Numbered from the stretch's first letter, positions 16,505 to 25,946 are shown. The stretch is 64,000 bases of DNA from a virus (IMGVR_UViG_3300021375_000014:1-64000), one strand, 5' to 3'. Translations and numbers: made by a program. The notes: generated by a model not told the origin, from the sequence alone.

Positions 16505-17461
16505 CTATAAGTCCTCTTTAATAAATGTATCACGCTTCATCTGTTTACATACTTGCATACAACGAGGTACAGGATTATCACTATTCCAACTATTAACTAT
16601 ACCTTGCCATACATCGCTACTTATAGCATCTTCAACACTTACATTATTCAAGTTAATTGAATTTTTATAATCAGTATCTCTAAGTAATGTCTCATAACTA
16701 TCTTTGGTATTACCACTTACGCCATACTCCAATGTCTTTGCATTTAGATGACAACAAGGAATAACATCACCTGTATGGTTTATAAAAATTCGTTTTTGAT
16801 TTCCATACTTACAACTTACATAAGGAATTTCTGGTGCAGTATCAATCTTCTCTGTATTTGCTGCTTTTACATTTCCAGTAGTGTCTTTACGATGGCTAAT
16901 AATAGTTTTGAAGTTTTTAAAACCCTCAGCCGTGGCTTTATTTTTGGCTTTCTCCAATTGATGTTCGTTATGTTCGAACACGATAAACTGCCATACACTT
17001 TTGCCACCAGCTGCATTGAAAGATCGATAGTTTTGTTCTACTTTTTTGAAATTACTACCCTGCCGATATACTTCACTTAGTTCATCACTGCCGTCAATTC
17101 CCCAAGTAACATTATGGCTACTTGGTAAAATACCTGCTAACTCAGTCCACCAGTTAGTAGTTCGCAAACTACCGTTTGTTGCAATATTGATGTGCGTATT
17201 CCAATCAGCAAAATGACGGATAATATCAAAAAACTGTGGATGACTTGTTGGTTCGTCTATACTGCCACAAAAGTTTACAATTTTAATACTAGGAAATAAT
17301 TCTTTTTTAAATTTTTCACGTATAGTTTCTATTGTAAGATATTCTTTATTGATAAGATCATCAGCGTGTTTGGATATAACTCGCAAACAACCTTTGCACT
17401 CAATATTACAAAAACTAGTAAGTTCTATATCTAACCATTCTATTGTATCCATACTCCACAT
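16505..17461 (-). CDS. Radical SAM enzyme, family A (SPASM-like; CGxxxDP motif)
   Basis: 318 residues. Cluster motif CNIECKGC (C18, C22, C25). Where most radical SAM enzymes have GGEP, this one has NFCGSIDEPTSHP. C-terminal cysteines (VSCKYGNQKRIFI, VIPCCHL, CMQVCKQM) form a SPASM-like auxiliary cluster domain. Closely parallel to the genes at 22136 and 24203 (shared YRQ, HNEHQ and AGG segments). AGGGAG, 9 bases upstream, fixes the start. Substrate unknown; SPASM enzymes often act on peptides or proteins. Confidence 0.85.
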   Translation of the reverse strand: MWSMDTIEWLDIELTSFCNIECKGCLRVISKHADDLINKEYLTIETIREKFKKELFPSIKIVNFCGSIDEPTSHPQFFDIIRHFADWNTHINIATNGSLRTTNWWTELAGILPSSHNVTWGIDGSDELSEVYRQGSNFKKVEQNYRSFNAAGGKSVWQFIVFEHNEHQLEKAKNKATAEGFKNFKTIISHRKDTTGNVKAANTEKIDTAPEIPYVSCKYGNQKRIFINHTGDVIPCCHLNAKTLEYGVSGNTKDSYETLLRDTDYKNSINLNNVSVEDAISSDVWQGIVNSWNSDNPVPRCMQVCKQMKRDTFIKEDL

Positions 17462-17465
17462 ATTA

Positions 17466-18653
17466 TTATTCTCCCTGCATTGAATTATTTTTTAGATGGT
17501 AACCCAATTTCGAGTAATTATCAGTTACATAGTTACGAATATCGTTCCATAATTCACTATCTATATCACCAAAACTAGTTCCACGTATCAAGTCTAAGTG
17601 TTCTGTGTATTTTATAAACTCAGTCATTAGTGTATATGTAGTTAATGGATCATTCTCAGGCTGTGATAATATACTACGTATAGTGTCGTGATGTGGCAAA
17701 TTAATATATTTTTGTCGTATACTCCATGGCAGATTTTTAATATTTAATTTTTCTGGCCAAGTTAATGGTGATACTACATCACATTCTTCAACTAAATCAC
17801 CTAGATCATCATTTAATTTAAAGTAACTAGTTAAGTTGTAAATCTGTATAGTTTGACTGATTGTATATTTCCAATTTGGATAATCTTTCCCTATGATTCT
17901 ATAACGTTTTATAGTGTCCTTTAGTTTACTGTATGTACTATTAGTACGAATATAATCATTGATTTCACCAACACTGTCAATACTAAATTGCCAAACAATG
18001 TTAGGAAAATGCTTGACAAGATCAAACCAATACTGTTTGGTGGCAGTTGCATTAGTTGTTATCATAATATCAATGTCAGTATTGTTGCACTCTATTAACT
18101 TAGTTAAAATATCAAAACATTGTGGAGTTAAACTAGGTTCACCTCCTAATAGACGAAGTTCTTTGATGTCTTTAAGATGCTCACTGATTAATCCACTATT
18201 TACTTCTGTAATTGAAGGATTAATAAACTTTTCTTTTGCTATTTGACTACTAGCAATCTCATTACACATTCGACATTTAAGATTACACTTATTACTTAAC
18301 CGTAAGTCTAACGCAGAAGGAATGGAGGTATCTGTTATCTTATTTTTTTCATAGTGGTTAAGATATTTTTTATTCCTATCCTGCCTTTCACTCACAATCC
18401 CTAGATCTTCATTTCGATAACACGTTGCACAACTTGGATGCTCTGTATTTTCAAGCATCATCGTGCGCAAATTATTAAATTCACTATCAGCAAATAAACT
18501 ACGCATATTATCATGGCTACTGTATTTTACGCCTATGTAATTCGGATCTTGTACACAACAACTTTTAACACTGCCATCAGGATCAACATTTAGACTCGTA
18601 AAAGGAGCAACACAAAATTTAGATATGTTGTCTATTTCAGATTTATACCTCAT
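17466..18653 (-). CDS. Twitch-domain radical SAM enzyme, family C
   Basis: 395 residues from the ATG at 18653, which has an AGGAA site; an in-frame ATG at 18683 lacks one and lies deeper in the upstream gene. The N-terminal twitch-like cluster domain (FCVAPF, DGSVKSCC, CATCYRNE) precedes the radical SAM core, CNLKCRMC (C123, C127, C130), with LLGGEP. N-terminal twitch before the core is the hallmark of the twitch-domain radical SAM proteins common in phage genomes. Overlaps the upstream gene by 11 bases. Substrate unknown. Confidence 0.85.
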   Translation of the reverse strand: MRYKSEIDNISKFCVAPFTSLNVDPDGSVKSCCVQDPNYIGVKYSSHDNMRSLFADSEFNNLRTMMLENTEHPSCATCYRNEDLGIVSERQDRNKKYLNHYEKNKITDTSIPSALDLRLSNKCNLKCRMCNEIASSQIAKEKFINPSITEVNSGLISEHLKDIKELRLLGGEPSLTPQCFDILTKLIECNNTDIDIMITTNATATKQYWFDLVKHFPNIVWQFSIDSVGEINDYIRTNSTYSKLKDTIKRYRIIGKDYPNWKYTISQTIQIYNLTSYFKLNDDLGDLVEECDVVSPLTWPEKLNIKNLPWSIRQKYINLPHHDTIRSILSQPENDPLTTYTLMTEFIKYTEHLDLIRGTSFGDIDSELWNDIRNYVTDNYSKLGYHLKNNSMQGE

Positions 18654-19899
18654 GCCAATATTTCCTGAATTCTGGATAAACATCTAATATATTAGTTCCG
18701 TGGTGTTGGTCTTGTGCATTAGCGTATTCAATAAAGTCATCCCAATAATGATACCAATCCTCGCCATTCATATAATTAATTACGTTGTCACCAAATTTCT
18801 TCCATCGCTCAAATGATCTGTTTACAAATTTTTGTGAGTGATTATAAGATTGCATCCATTCTCTATCTCCATTAATCAATTCATCCCAATCATTTGTTAC
18901 TTTTTCTTTTAATGCCGGTGGTAACAATTTAGGATTTAATGGTTGAGGAAACTGAACAATACTTGTGTGATAATCAACTCCCATTGAATAATAATACTTG
19001 GCGATTTCAGTTGCTCTGGTAATATTTAATAAATTGGCTGTCATTGTTGCACTTAGTTGAATATTGCTTAACTGTAGTGCTTTTTTTATATTATCTTCTG
19101 CTATCGATAAATTACCTCGCACTCTAACGTATTCGTATATTTCAGGATACGCATCCAAACTAACTCGTATACTAACACGCTTAAAATGCTTCCACAAATC
19201 TAGTATACTTTTTCCCTTGTATTCTAGTGTACTAAAATTACTATTATATTGTAATGTAATATGGTTTGCTTCAGGTAAAATACGCTCTAAAAAATCATAA
19301 TGCTTATCATGGAACAAAGGCTCTCCGCCTGTAATCATCAATTCAGTAAGGTTAGGACTAAGTGAAACCACTTCATCAATTATCTCTTGTGTTAGACTAA
19401 CATGATTTTCAAGTTCCCTGTATGTTCCAACTTTTTTCATTTGCCCCATTAATATAGGATCTCGTTTCGCCTTCTGTTCCCATATGCTACTATATGTAGG
19501 TGAACAATGTCTGCACATTAAATTACAAATATTATCAAAACGTATTTCAATACTTTGTAGATTTTCAATTGGGTAACTGCCATCTTCTTCAATATTATTG
19601 ATAATAGTATTACTATCAACATCGGGATACATTTCAGACGCATTTTGGCGTAAACTTTTAGCACCACTACGTTCTAAATCCCAACAACTTATACATCCTT
19701 TATGCTGAACTCCATTTACTAATTCGGTTCGCACTTTACGTAACTGGTCGCCATTCCAAGTATCTGCAAGTGTATCTGTTAGAAAATCTCCAACCTTATC
19801 TGGATATCGCCAACATGCACTCAACTTGCCTTCATTTTTGATGTTAATATGATGGAAAGGCATTATGCAAAATGTATCACTCTTATTCTTATCAGCCAT
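18643..19899 (-). CDS. Twitch-domain radical SAM enzyme, family C, altered twitch cysteines
   Basis: 418 residues. N-terminal FCIMPFHHI, GKLSACW and CISCWDLE correspond to the twitch domain, but the usual CC pair is C-W here, so one cluster ligand is missing or replaced. Radical SAM motif CNLMCRHC (C125, C129, C132), then ITGGEP at about 188. The long C-terminal part is rich in aromatic residues. Starts immediately after the preceding TAA with AAGGA 8 bases upstream. Confidence 0.83.
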   Translation of the reverse strand: MADKNKSDTFCIMPFHHINIKNEGKLSACWRYPDKVGDFLTDTLADTWNGDQLRKVRTELVNGVQHKGCISCWDLERSGAKSLRQNASEMYPDVDSNTIINNIEEDGSYPIENLQSIEIRFDNICNLMCRHCSPTYSSIWEQKAKRDPILMGQMKKVGTYRELENHVSLTQEIIDEVVSLSPNLTELMITGGEPLFHDKHYDFLERILPEANHITLQYNSNFSTLEYKGKSILDLWKHFKRVSIRVSLDAYPEIYEYVRVRGNLSIAEDNIKKALQLSNIQLSATMTANLLNITRATEIAKYYYSMGVDYHTSIVQFPQPLNPKLLPPALKEKVTNDWDELINGDREWMQSYNHSQKFVNRSFERWKKFGDNVINYMNGEDWYHYWDDFIEYANAQDQHHGTNILDVYPEFRKYWHEV

Positions 19900-21309
19900 T
19901 TATATATCCTTAAATATGTCTTTCATCTCTACAAAGGTAGAACTGAAACTATTGTTGCGCTGCCTATCACATAGACTTAAATATTCTTTTAATTCTGGTA
20001 ACCTAATGCTCCAGTCTTCACTTTCCATAAATTGTAACATGCCTTGAAGACGTTTTATTCCGTATTCAGCTTCGATAAAATTTTCTTGTGTTATATTTTC
20101 CTTATGCCAACTTGGGATACCTTTTTCCCAATTCTCTTCCCACCATGGATAGAACTCTTCATACTTTTTACGTATTTCTGCTTTGAACCATTCGGGTAAT
20201 ACTTTAACGTTTAGGTGCGGAGGATGATAAACAAAGTGATAGTTAATACCACCTGCGCCAAACGGCCACATGTTTATTTTCGTAAAACCCTGTTCTAGTT
20301 TCCATCTGATGAAATCAGGTAAGTAGTAAATGTTTAAAGCCTGCACAGCACATGCAACTGTTACTTCTACATTGTCACTTGTTTGTGTATCTAATATATG
20401 AAATACTTCTTCCTGTCTGCTCCAGTTACTAGGATATCGAATATAATCATTCATACTCCCAATACTATCAACACTATAGTGAAAGCGTACTAATTTAAAT
20501 TCTTTCCATAGATCAAATAAATCATCTCTCCACTCTACGCCATTTGAGTTATAACGTAGTTCTAGATTCTTTGCATAACCATTACTAATTGCATGTTCAA
20601 GTATTTCGTAGTGTTCTTCAATAATAAGACTTTCGCCACCTGCAAAATATATCTGTTGCATACTAGGCATCTGTTCGTAAAACTGTTTCCAAAATTTTGG
20701 GTTTTGCTTGTGCCAATTATAACTACTTCTATTAGTACTACCTTTATCAGCCCACTGCATTGTTTCCTTTAGCGATTCGTTTTTTACCTCCGGAAAAATC
20801 TTTTTGTAATCTTTAATCCAACCACTACTATCATGTGGACTACACATCACACATGCTAATTGACACTTAGTACCAAATCTTAAATCAATATATGCTAACT
20901 GTGGAGGGACACCACCGTCTTCAGATGTGTTTTCGATAAGTTCATCAACATTTACACGTTTACTCCAATAATTTGTTTCCCACATACGTTTACTATTATG
21001 TCCCGATGCCTCTTCTTTGTAACACTTCATACAACTAGGAGGCTTTTCACCATTAAGCATTTGTAGTCGTACATTCTTCATGTAATTAGAATTCCAAGCA
21101 GTTTCGAAGTCACTAACATTTAGATTGTTTGGTTTGCCATCGTCTGTTTTCAGAATTCCAATTTGCCCGCCATTAACTTTATCATTGGTTGGACCAACGC
21201 TACTTGCATTTGCAGTACAACATACTCGCATACTGCCATCAGGACGAGTGCTAAGGTGTACCCATGGCAACAGACAAAATGTATCACTTGGATATTTTTT
21301 TTCAGACAT
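19900..21309 (-). CDS. Twitch-domain radical SAM enzyme, family C
   Basis: 469 residues. Twitch domain FCLLPWVHL, DGSMRVCC, CMKCYKEE; radical SAM motif CQLACVMC (C149, C153, C156); GGES in place of GGEP. A 40-residue insertion (SVGPTNDKVNGGQ and on) sits inside the twitch domain. The Trp/Pro-rich C-terminal third resembles that of the gene at 39199. First gene behind the consensus promoter at 21336, with GGAG 12 bases before the ATG. Confidence 0.85.
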   Translation of the reverse strand: MSEKKYPSDTFCLLPWVHLSTRPDGSMRVCCTANASSVGPTNDKVNGGQIGILKTDDGKPNNLNVSDFETAWNSNYMKNVRLQMLNGEKPPSCMKCYKEEASGHNSKRMWETNYWSKRVNVDELIENTSEDGGVPPQLAYIDLRFGTKCQLACVMCSPHDSSGWIKDYKKIFPEVKNESLKETMQWADKGSTNRSSYNWHKQNPKFWKQFYEQMPSMQQIYFAGGESLIIEEHYEILEHAISNGYAKNLELRYNSNGVEWRDDLFDLWKEFKLVRFHYSVDSIGSMNDYIRYPSNWSRQEEVFHILDTQTSDNVEVTVACAVQALNIYYLPDFIRWKLEQGFTKINMWPFGAGGINYHFVYHPPHLNVKVLPEWFKAEIRKKYEEFYPWWEENWEKGIPSWHKENITQENFIEAEYGIKRLQGMLQFMESEDWSIRLPELKEYLSLCDRQRNNSFSSTFVEMKDIFKDI

Positions 21310-21335
21310 TTGGTGTTTACTCCGTTATTATACGT

Positions 21336-21364
21336 ATTATACTAACATTTTAAATGATTGTCAA
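21336..21364 (-). promoter_or_regulatory. Perfect sigma70 promoter inside the radical SAM operon
   Basis: Reading the minus strand: TTGACA (21364-21359), a 17-base spacer, TATAAT (21341-21336). Both hexamers are consensus. It gives the five distal radical SAM genes (19900 to 15389) their own strong, host-type transcription start. Confidence 0.88.
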
Positions 21365-21369
21365 TATAA

Positions 21370-22152
21370 TTAATCATTAATTATTTCTCCATACGCCCAT
21401 TCACGTTCCTGACACCACCAACAAGTATTACACGTTTTAGTCCAGTTATCGGTTTTATGACCATCCCCTTCACAACTACGAGTGATCTTATCTAGTGTAT
21501 CAAGTATACCGAGGTTATCTGCCAACCACATTGTTACACGTTTATCTGCATTACGAAATGGTTCAACATATCTACAATCATCACCATTTGCATTGTGTAC
21601 CACAGTACAACTATCTATTGCAACTGCCGGACTGTTAGGGTCATTGTGGTCACGTTTTACTTCTCTATACTGGTGCATATTATCGATAGTCATAGGCACA
21701 GGCGGATTTTTAGTGACACCATTATAATCATGTACTCTACACACTTGATTATTTGGCATTTCTGCTTTTCGAATTGGATTATAATTTTGCGAAACTAAGT
21801 TTTTTTGTGCAGCAAGATATGTTGCACTTCCATTTTCCCACCAGTTTATTGCATCTAACCACTGTTTGTCTCTGATATCAGCATCTGGTATTTCTTTTCT
21901 AACCCAATCTATAATAGTATCTACTATTGGTCTATTATCAACCCGATAAAGCCATGTTCTGTCATCATCTGGATTTGCACGAACTACTGTAATAGGTTGA
22001 ATTATAGCATTAGGATTTGTTTCTGCGCATGTTTGTGCAACCATATACAATAATAGTGCACTATCAAATCCGCCACTAGTGCGAACTGTTATCATTTGTG
22101 ATTCTACCGGTATATAAACTGTACCATATGGTGTATTATAAATTTTGTTCAT
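21370..22152 (-). CDS. QueC-like PP-loop ATPase
   Basis: 260 residues. N-terminal PP-loop SGGFDS (26-31) binds ATP as in N-type ATP pyrophosphatases; the C-terminus has SCEG and CNTCWWCQER (C227, C241, C244, C247), matching the four-Cys zinc site of QueC. QueC makes 7-cyano-7-deazaguanine; QueC-like relatives attach such groups or adenylate other acids. The middle third is unlike canonical QueC, so the substrate is probably different. Overlaps the radical SAM gene at 22136 by 17 bases. No FolE, QueD or QueE partner lies in this window. Confidence 0.75.
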   Translation of the reverse strand: MNKIYNTPYGTVYIPVESQMITVRTSGGFDSALLLYMVAQTCAETNPNAIIQPITVVRANPDDDRTWLYRVDNRPIVDTIIDWVRKEIPDADIRDKQWLDAINWWENGSATYLAAQKNLVSQNYNPIRKAEMPNNQVCRVHDYNGVTKNPPVPMTIDNMHQYREVKRDHNDPNSPAVAIDSCTVVHNANGDDCRYVEPFRNADKRVTMWLADNLGILDTLDKITRSCEGDGHKTDNWTKTCNTCWWCQEREWAYGEIIND

Positions 22153-23224
22153 TGTGATCCTCTATCTTGAATTTTGCAATTGGTTTTGTTTCTTGGACTT
22201 TCTTACTACATGTGCTGGCACATTTAACCATCTTACTTCCGCAACTTGTACCATAATCTGAATCAAAACTTCCTACTAAATCTTTTTTATAAAATGGATG
22301 ATTTAATATGTCATTAACACTATGCAGATCCAACCTATTCCAATCAGGTGAATTATATTCACTATACATAGTTTTACTTACCTGATGCCAATGTGTATTA
22401 TGACCGCCGAATTCAGTATTTCTAATAAAACAGCAAGGCCACAGACGCGCATTGAAATCAATAAAATACATTTTTTGTCTTTGAAAGAAACAATCAATTG
22501 GATCGTTTTCAACACTTTTCTTTGATATAAAAAACTTATCAAGATCGTCTGGGCTTGAATTATTATATTGTTTATCTTCCGCCTGTAGCCTCTGTATGTC
22601 TTCTATTTCCCAATTATTCTCAGATATCATACTTCGGTCTAACCTATGTATGAAATTCTTAAATCCCATCTGCTTGCTTTTCTCACTTGCTTCTTCAACT
22701 TGATGTTTGTTCCATGGAAATACCAAATATTGCCAGCCCGCATCTCCGCCCGCGTGAATGAAAGATTCTGCATTTTCCATAATTCGATTAAAATTAGTTC
22801 TTTGTCTATATAAATGATTGGTATCGTGTAAACCATCTATACTAAATTTCAATTGGTGCCGGTCAAACTGTTGTAGTATTTCAGCAGTTTCAGCCCAGTA
22901 ACTTGGATTTCTAATACTACCATTAGTATGTATCCAAACTTTTTTTATTCCACATTTCAGTGCTAACCTAAGAATATCATTAAATTGAGGATGCATGAAA
23001 GGATCATCAACTGTTCCACAAAAGTCCAAATCTGTAACTGTCTCAAACTCATTTAAGAATTTTTCAATCACATCTAGTTGTAGGATCTTTTTATCTGGAA
23101 TAGTTGGCATCTTATCATTGAAATTTAGATGATTGGTACGTGCACAGCCGAAACACAGCGCATTACACATACTACTAATCTCTAGTTGTAATCGTGTAGG
23201 CTCCGGTAGATACATCTGTGTCAA
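22136..23224 (-). CDS. Radical SAM enzyme, family A (CGxxxDP motif)
   Basis: 362 residues from a TTG with GGAG 9 bases upstream; an ATG three codons later is the alternative. Cluster motif CNALCFGC (C20, C24, C27); FCGTVDDPFMHP replaces GGEP. SPASM-like C-terminus with IDCFF, WPCCF, SCGSKMVKC and STC. Very similar to the genes at 16505 and 24203. Overlaps the QueC-like gene downstream and the radical SAM gene upstream by 50 bases, so translation is coupled. Confidence 0.85.
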   Translation of the reverse strand: MTQMYLPEPTRLQLEISSMCNALCFGCARTNHLNFNDKMPTIPDKKILQLDVIEKFLNEFETVTDLDFCGTVDDPFMHPQFNDILRLALKCGIKKVWIHTNGSIRNPSYWAETAEILQQFDRHQLKFSIDGLHDTNHLYRQRTNFNRIMENAESFIHAGGDAGWQYLVFPWNKHQVEEASEKSKQMGFKNFIHRLDRSMISENNWEIEDIQRLQAEDKQYNNSSPDDLDKFFISKKSVENDPIDCFFQRQKMYFIDFNARLWPCCFIRNTEFGGHNTHWHQVSKTMYSEYNSPDWNRLDLHSVNDILNHPFYKKDLVGSFDSDYGTSCGSKMVKCASTCSKKVQETKPIAKFKIEDHNEQNL

Positions 23225-24206
23225 TGTACTTATCTCCTTTTTTCATATTTTTAATCTTAGTTGTTTGTAAATCAGTCAGACAACCACATAAGTTCCACTT
23301 ACATTTTACTGGTAGTAATGGAATACTATAATTTTTATCCCTAATATTACCATATTTTAAGTTCTTAAAACACTGGCTACCTGGTTTAATCCAACCATTA
23401 TGTTGAACTACCAGTGTTTCAACTCCCATATAACAATACCAATCTTTCCAATCATTTAGTTTTGGTAATAGTATTTCATTTTCTATACTTTTAATTTTTA
23501 CTGGTTCTTCTCCGTCTTTTCTCCACTGCATTATGCTTTGTTGTTTTTTATTTGGTGTTCCGTGTAATGTCTGCAAAGAATTCATTGTTGCTAATTGTAC
23601 ATCTGTGTACGGTTGTAAGTCATGCTTCCGTATTGATATTCTAACAGGCTTGTATTGTAAACTAATATTATGGGTTAAATTATCATACAAATATTTATAT
23701 GTGGCAACACACCCATCAAATTGTGCAATATCCATCATAACATGCAATGATATATTTATACCCGATTGTTGAACTTGATTAAATTTTTCAACAATCTTTT
23801 CTTTTTTGGTCTGCCCCTCATGAATACTTACAATAAGCAAATCGAATAAATGTGCTCTATCAGTCCACCATTTTGTGCCGCGTGTGCCGTTAGTTAATAA
23901 TCGGATTATATTATTTTCATTTATATTTTTAATATACTCACAAACTTTATCCACCTCTGGCCATAATGCAGGCTCACCACCATGAAAATTAAAAAACATT
24001 ATTTTTTTCTGTGGGACACATATTTTTTCCCATATAAAATCAATGAACCTAACACAATCATCAAAATCATGCCAGGGAACTCCGCCATCCCAACATGCTG
24101 GATCACAGTAAGAGCATTGAAAATTACAAGTGTTTCCTGCAGCCCAATCAATGATTATTGCATTTTCTGACGCGGGTTCAAAATAATCATATTCATCTTT
24201 TGTCAT
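23175..24206 (-). CDS. Radical SAM enzyme, family B
   Basis: 343 residues. Motif CNFQCSYC (C27, C31, C34), FHGGEP at about 74-79, then a barrel with IRLLTNGTRGTKWW. The tail has DWYCYMG, SQCF and CKWNLCGC: the family B auxiliary cysteine domain. Most similar to the gene at 42305. Starts at an ATGA overlap with the upstream stop. Confidence 0.85.
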   Translation of the reverse strand: MTKDEYDYFEPASENAIIIDWAAGNTCNFQCSYCDPACWDGGVPWHDFDDCVRFIDFIWEKICVPQKKIMFFNFHGGEPALWPEVDKVCEYIKNINENNIIRLLTNGTRGTKWWTDRAHLFDLLIVSIHEGQTKKEKIVEKFNQVQQSGINISLHVMMDIAQFDGCVATYKYLYDNLTHNISLQYKPVRISIRKHDLQPYTDVQLATMNSLQTLHGTPNKKQQSIMQWRKDGEEPVKIKSIENEILLPKLNDWKDWYCYMGVETLVVQHNGWIKPGSQCFKNLKYGNIRDKNYSIPLLPVKCKWNLCGCLTDLQTTKIKNMKKGDKYIDTDVSTGAYTITTRD

Positions 24207-25288
24207 CTGAATTGTTCCTTAAACGGATCAAATTCGGATCCACACTTCATTGCGCATACTCCCAACTTACCGTCACTTAAACTAGATTTACTCCAACTGT
24301 CTGTAATGCTATTTAATAATGTACCATCCATAACATTTTTTATATCATTGGTAATAACATTAATTCCATCTTTACCACCAGATGAATCAATGTGATCCCA
24401 AATCTGCTCTACACGATAATCTTTATGCCACCATTTATACATACGTCCAGCAGTCCAACAACATGGCATTAATAATCCCTCAGCAGTAACAAAAATCTCA
24501 TTCTTTTCTACTGCCTTACATTTAATAGAACACTTATCATAATAGTCTCTCATTGACCCATAAGATTTTTCTATTTCTTTTTGTTTTAATAATGCAATAT
24601 TCTGATTATCAATACTTTTTGGTTTCGCAATCATTGTTGTTTTTTCACCCTTGCGATTTTGAGCCTGATGTGTCTCTTTAGATGTTTCACCACTTGCAAC
24701 TATAAATCTTCCAGATTTTTTCTTTTGAAACTTTTCACATCCCCATTCAATAGCAAGTGCTTCTGCTTCTGCAACCTGATGTTCATTGTGTTGGAATATC
24801 AAAAAATCCCATCTCGCTCTACCACCGGCAGAAATAAATGTACGCATATTACGTTCTACATTATCCCAAACAACATTTTGTCTATAAAGATGATTAGTAT
24901 CACGGAGACCATCAACACTAAATATTACTGCACCTTTATTATTAATAACACCGGCCAATTCTTCCCACCATTCTGAATTCTTTGCACCGGCATTTGTATT
25001 CATACTTAGCCACATTGTAGAATTATGTTCTCTAAAGTATTTAAATACTTCTAATGTATCTCTAGCAACAATGGGATCACCAAGATTGCCACACATATAC
25101 ATAGCGTCTAATTGTCCTATAAACTCCGGAGAGAATATCTTTTTACAATCGTCTATTGATAGTTCTGCATTAGTAATATGTCTATTGTCAACCCCACCGT
25201 TTTCATTTCGATCACACATAGGACACGCTGCTTGGCAACGTTGAGTTATTTCTAGATGAACTTGTTTTATGTTACTATATCTATACAA
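24203..25288 (-). CDS. Radical SAM enzyme, family A (CGxxxDP-like motif)
   Basis: I place the start at the TTG at 25288 (361 residues), because it puts 17 residues before the first cluster cysteine as in its paralogues, has GGGGA 10 bases upstream and overlaps the previous stop by 8 bases; an ATG at 25369 would overlap by 89. Motif CQAACPMC (C18, C22, C25); MCGNLGDP in place of GGEP; SPASM-like cysteines DKCSIKC, MPCCW, CAMKC. Shares DTNHLYRQ and HNEHQV with 22136. Directly follows the second QueC-like gene. Confidence 0.83.
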   Translation of the reverse strand: MYRYSNIKQVHLEITQRCQAACPMCDRNENGGVDNRHITNAELSIDDCKKIFSPEFIGQLDAMYMCGNLGDPIVARDTLEVFKYFREHNSTMWLSMNTNAGAKNSEWWEELAGVINNKGAVIFSVDGLRDTNHLYRQNVVWDNVERNMRTFISAGGRARWDFLIFQHNEHQVAEAEALAIEWGCEKFQKKKSGRFIVASGETSKETHQAQNRKGEKTTMIAKPKSIDNQNIALLKQKEIEKSYGSMRDYYDKCSIKCKAVEKNEIFVTAEGLLMPCCWTAGRMYKWWHKDYRVEQIWDHIDSSGGKDGINVITNDIKNVMDGTLLNSITDSWSKSSLSDGKLGVCAMKCGSEFDPFKEQFR

Positions 25289-25946
25289 GTCTACCAAATC
25301 CCCATTGTCTTTCTTTACAAAACCAACATTTGCCACAGTGATGTGTAAAATCAGTGGTGTGAATTTCACAACTTCTAGTCAATGGGAATATTTCCTCTAA
25401 TATTCCCAATGTAACATAATGTTCACACACACCTTTTTTATCAGTATTGATCAACGGGCGTGTACTAAATCCATTAGTATAAGATTTTTTTTCTTTGCCA
25501 CGTTGACGTTCATTATACCATGCTGAATTAAATTCGCTAGGATCTACTAGTTCAGGTGCTTGCTCTGCGCTAGGGTTAGCAGTTATTCCAGCATAGTGGG
25601 ACTGTAAACCATATGATTTGTAAGCATTGATTACCAAAATGTCTTGGTCTTTAACATAGTTTGTATCACTCCTTACTGGCCCAGCGATATGAGTACTAAA
25701 GGTATAGTTGACAAGCGATTCAATTTTTGATATAACCTGTTTAGAAAATATTTCCTGAAATGGTTTTTTTTCACTCACTCCAGTTATAGGATAAATTTTT
25801 AAATCTGGACGTTCCGCTTCTGCATATTTGGCCAACATATAGGCTACTAATGCACTATCTGCCCCGCCTGATATTTTTAATCCTATTTTAGTAATGTTAG
25901 AATCTATACTCATTGTATAGTCATCTTGTGTGTTTTTAAATAGCAT
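25281..25946 (-). CDS. QueC-like PP-loop ATPase (second copy)
   Basis: 221 residues, close to canonical QueC length. PP-loop SGGADS (26-31); C-terminal RSCE and CGKCWFCKERQWGFG (C193, C204, C207, C210) as the zinc site. Related to the gene at 21370, but shorter and divergent in the middle. GGGA precedes the ATG. Paired with the family A radical SAM gene at 24203, as the other QueC-like gene is paired with the one at 22136. Predicted to activate an acid or amide by adenylation; substrate unknown. Confidence 0.77.
   Translation of the reverse strand: MLFKNTQDDYTMSIDSNITKIGLKISGGADSALVAYMLAKYAEAERPDLKIYPITGVSEKKPFQEIFSKQVISKIESLVNYTFSTHIAGPVRSDTNYVKDQDILVINAYKSYGLQSHYAGITANPSAEQAPELVDPSEFNSAWYNERQRGKEKKSYTNGFSTRPLINTDKKGVCEHYVTLGILEEIFPLTRSCEIHTTDFTHHCGKCWFCKERQWGFGRLV

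Noticed and set aside
25289-25369. ATG start at 25369 for the 24203 radical SAM gene
   Set aside because: It would overlap the QueC-like gene by 89 bases and add 27 residues absent from both paralogues.
21370-25946. Canonical preQ0 / deazaguanine DNA modification pathway
   Set aside because: The QueC-like proteins are divergent in the middle and no FolE, QueD, QueE or DpdA homologue is visible in the window; it may lie elsewhere, so only the simple reading is rejected.
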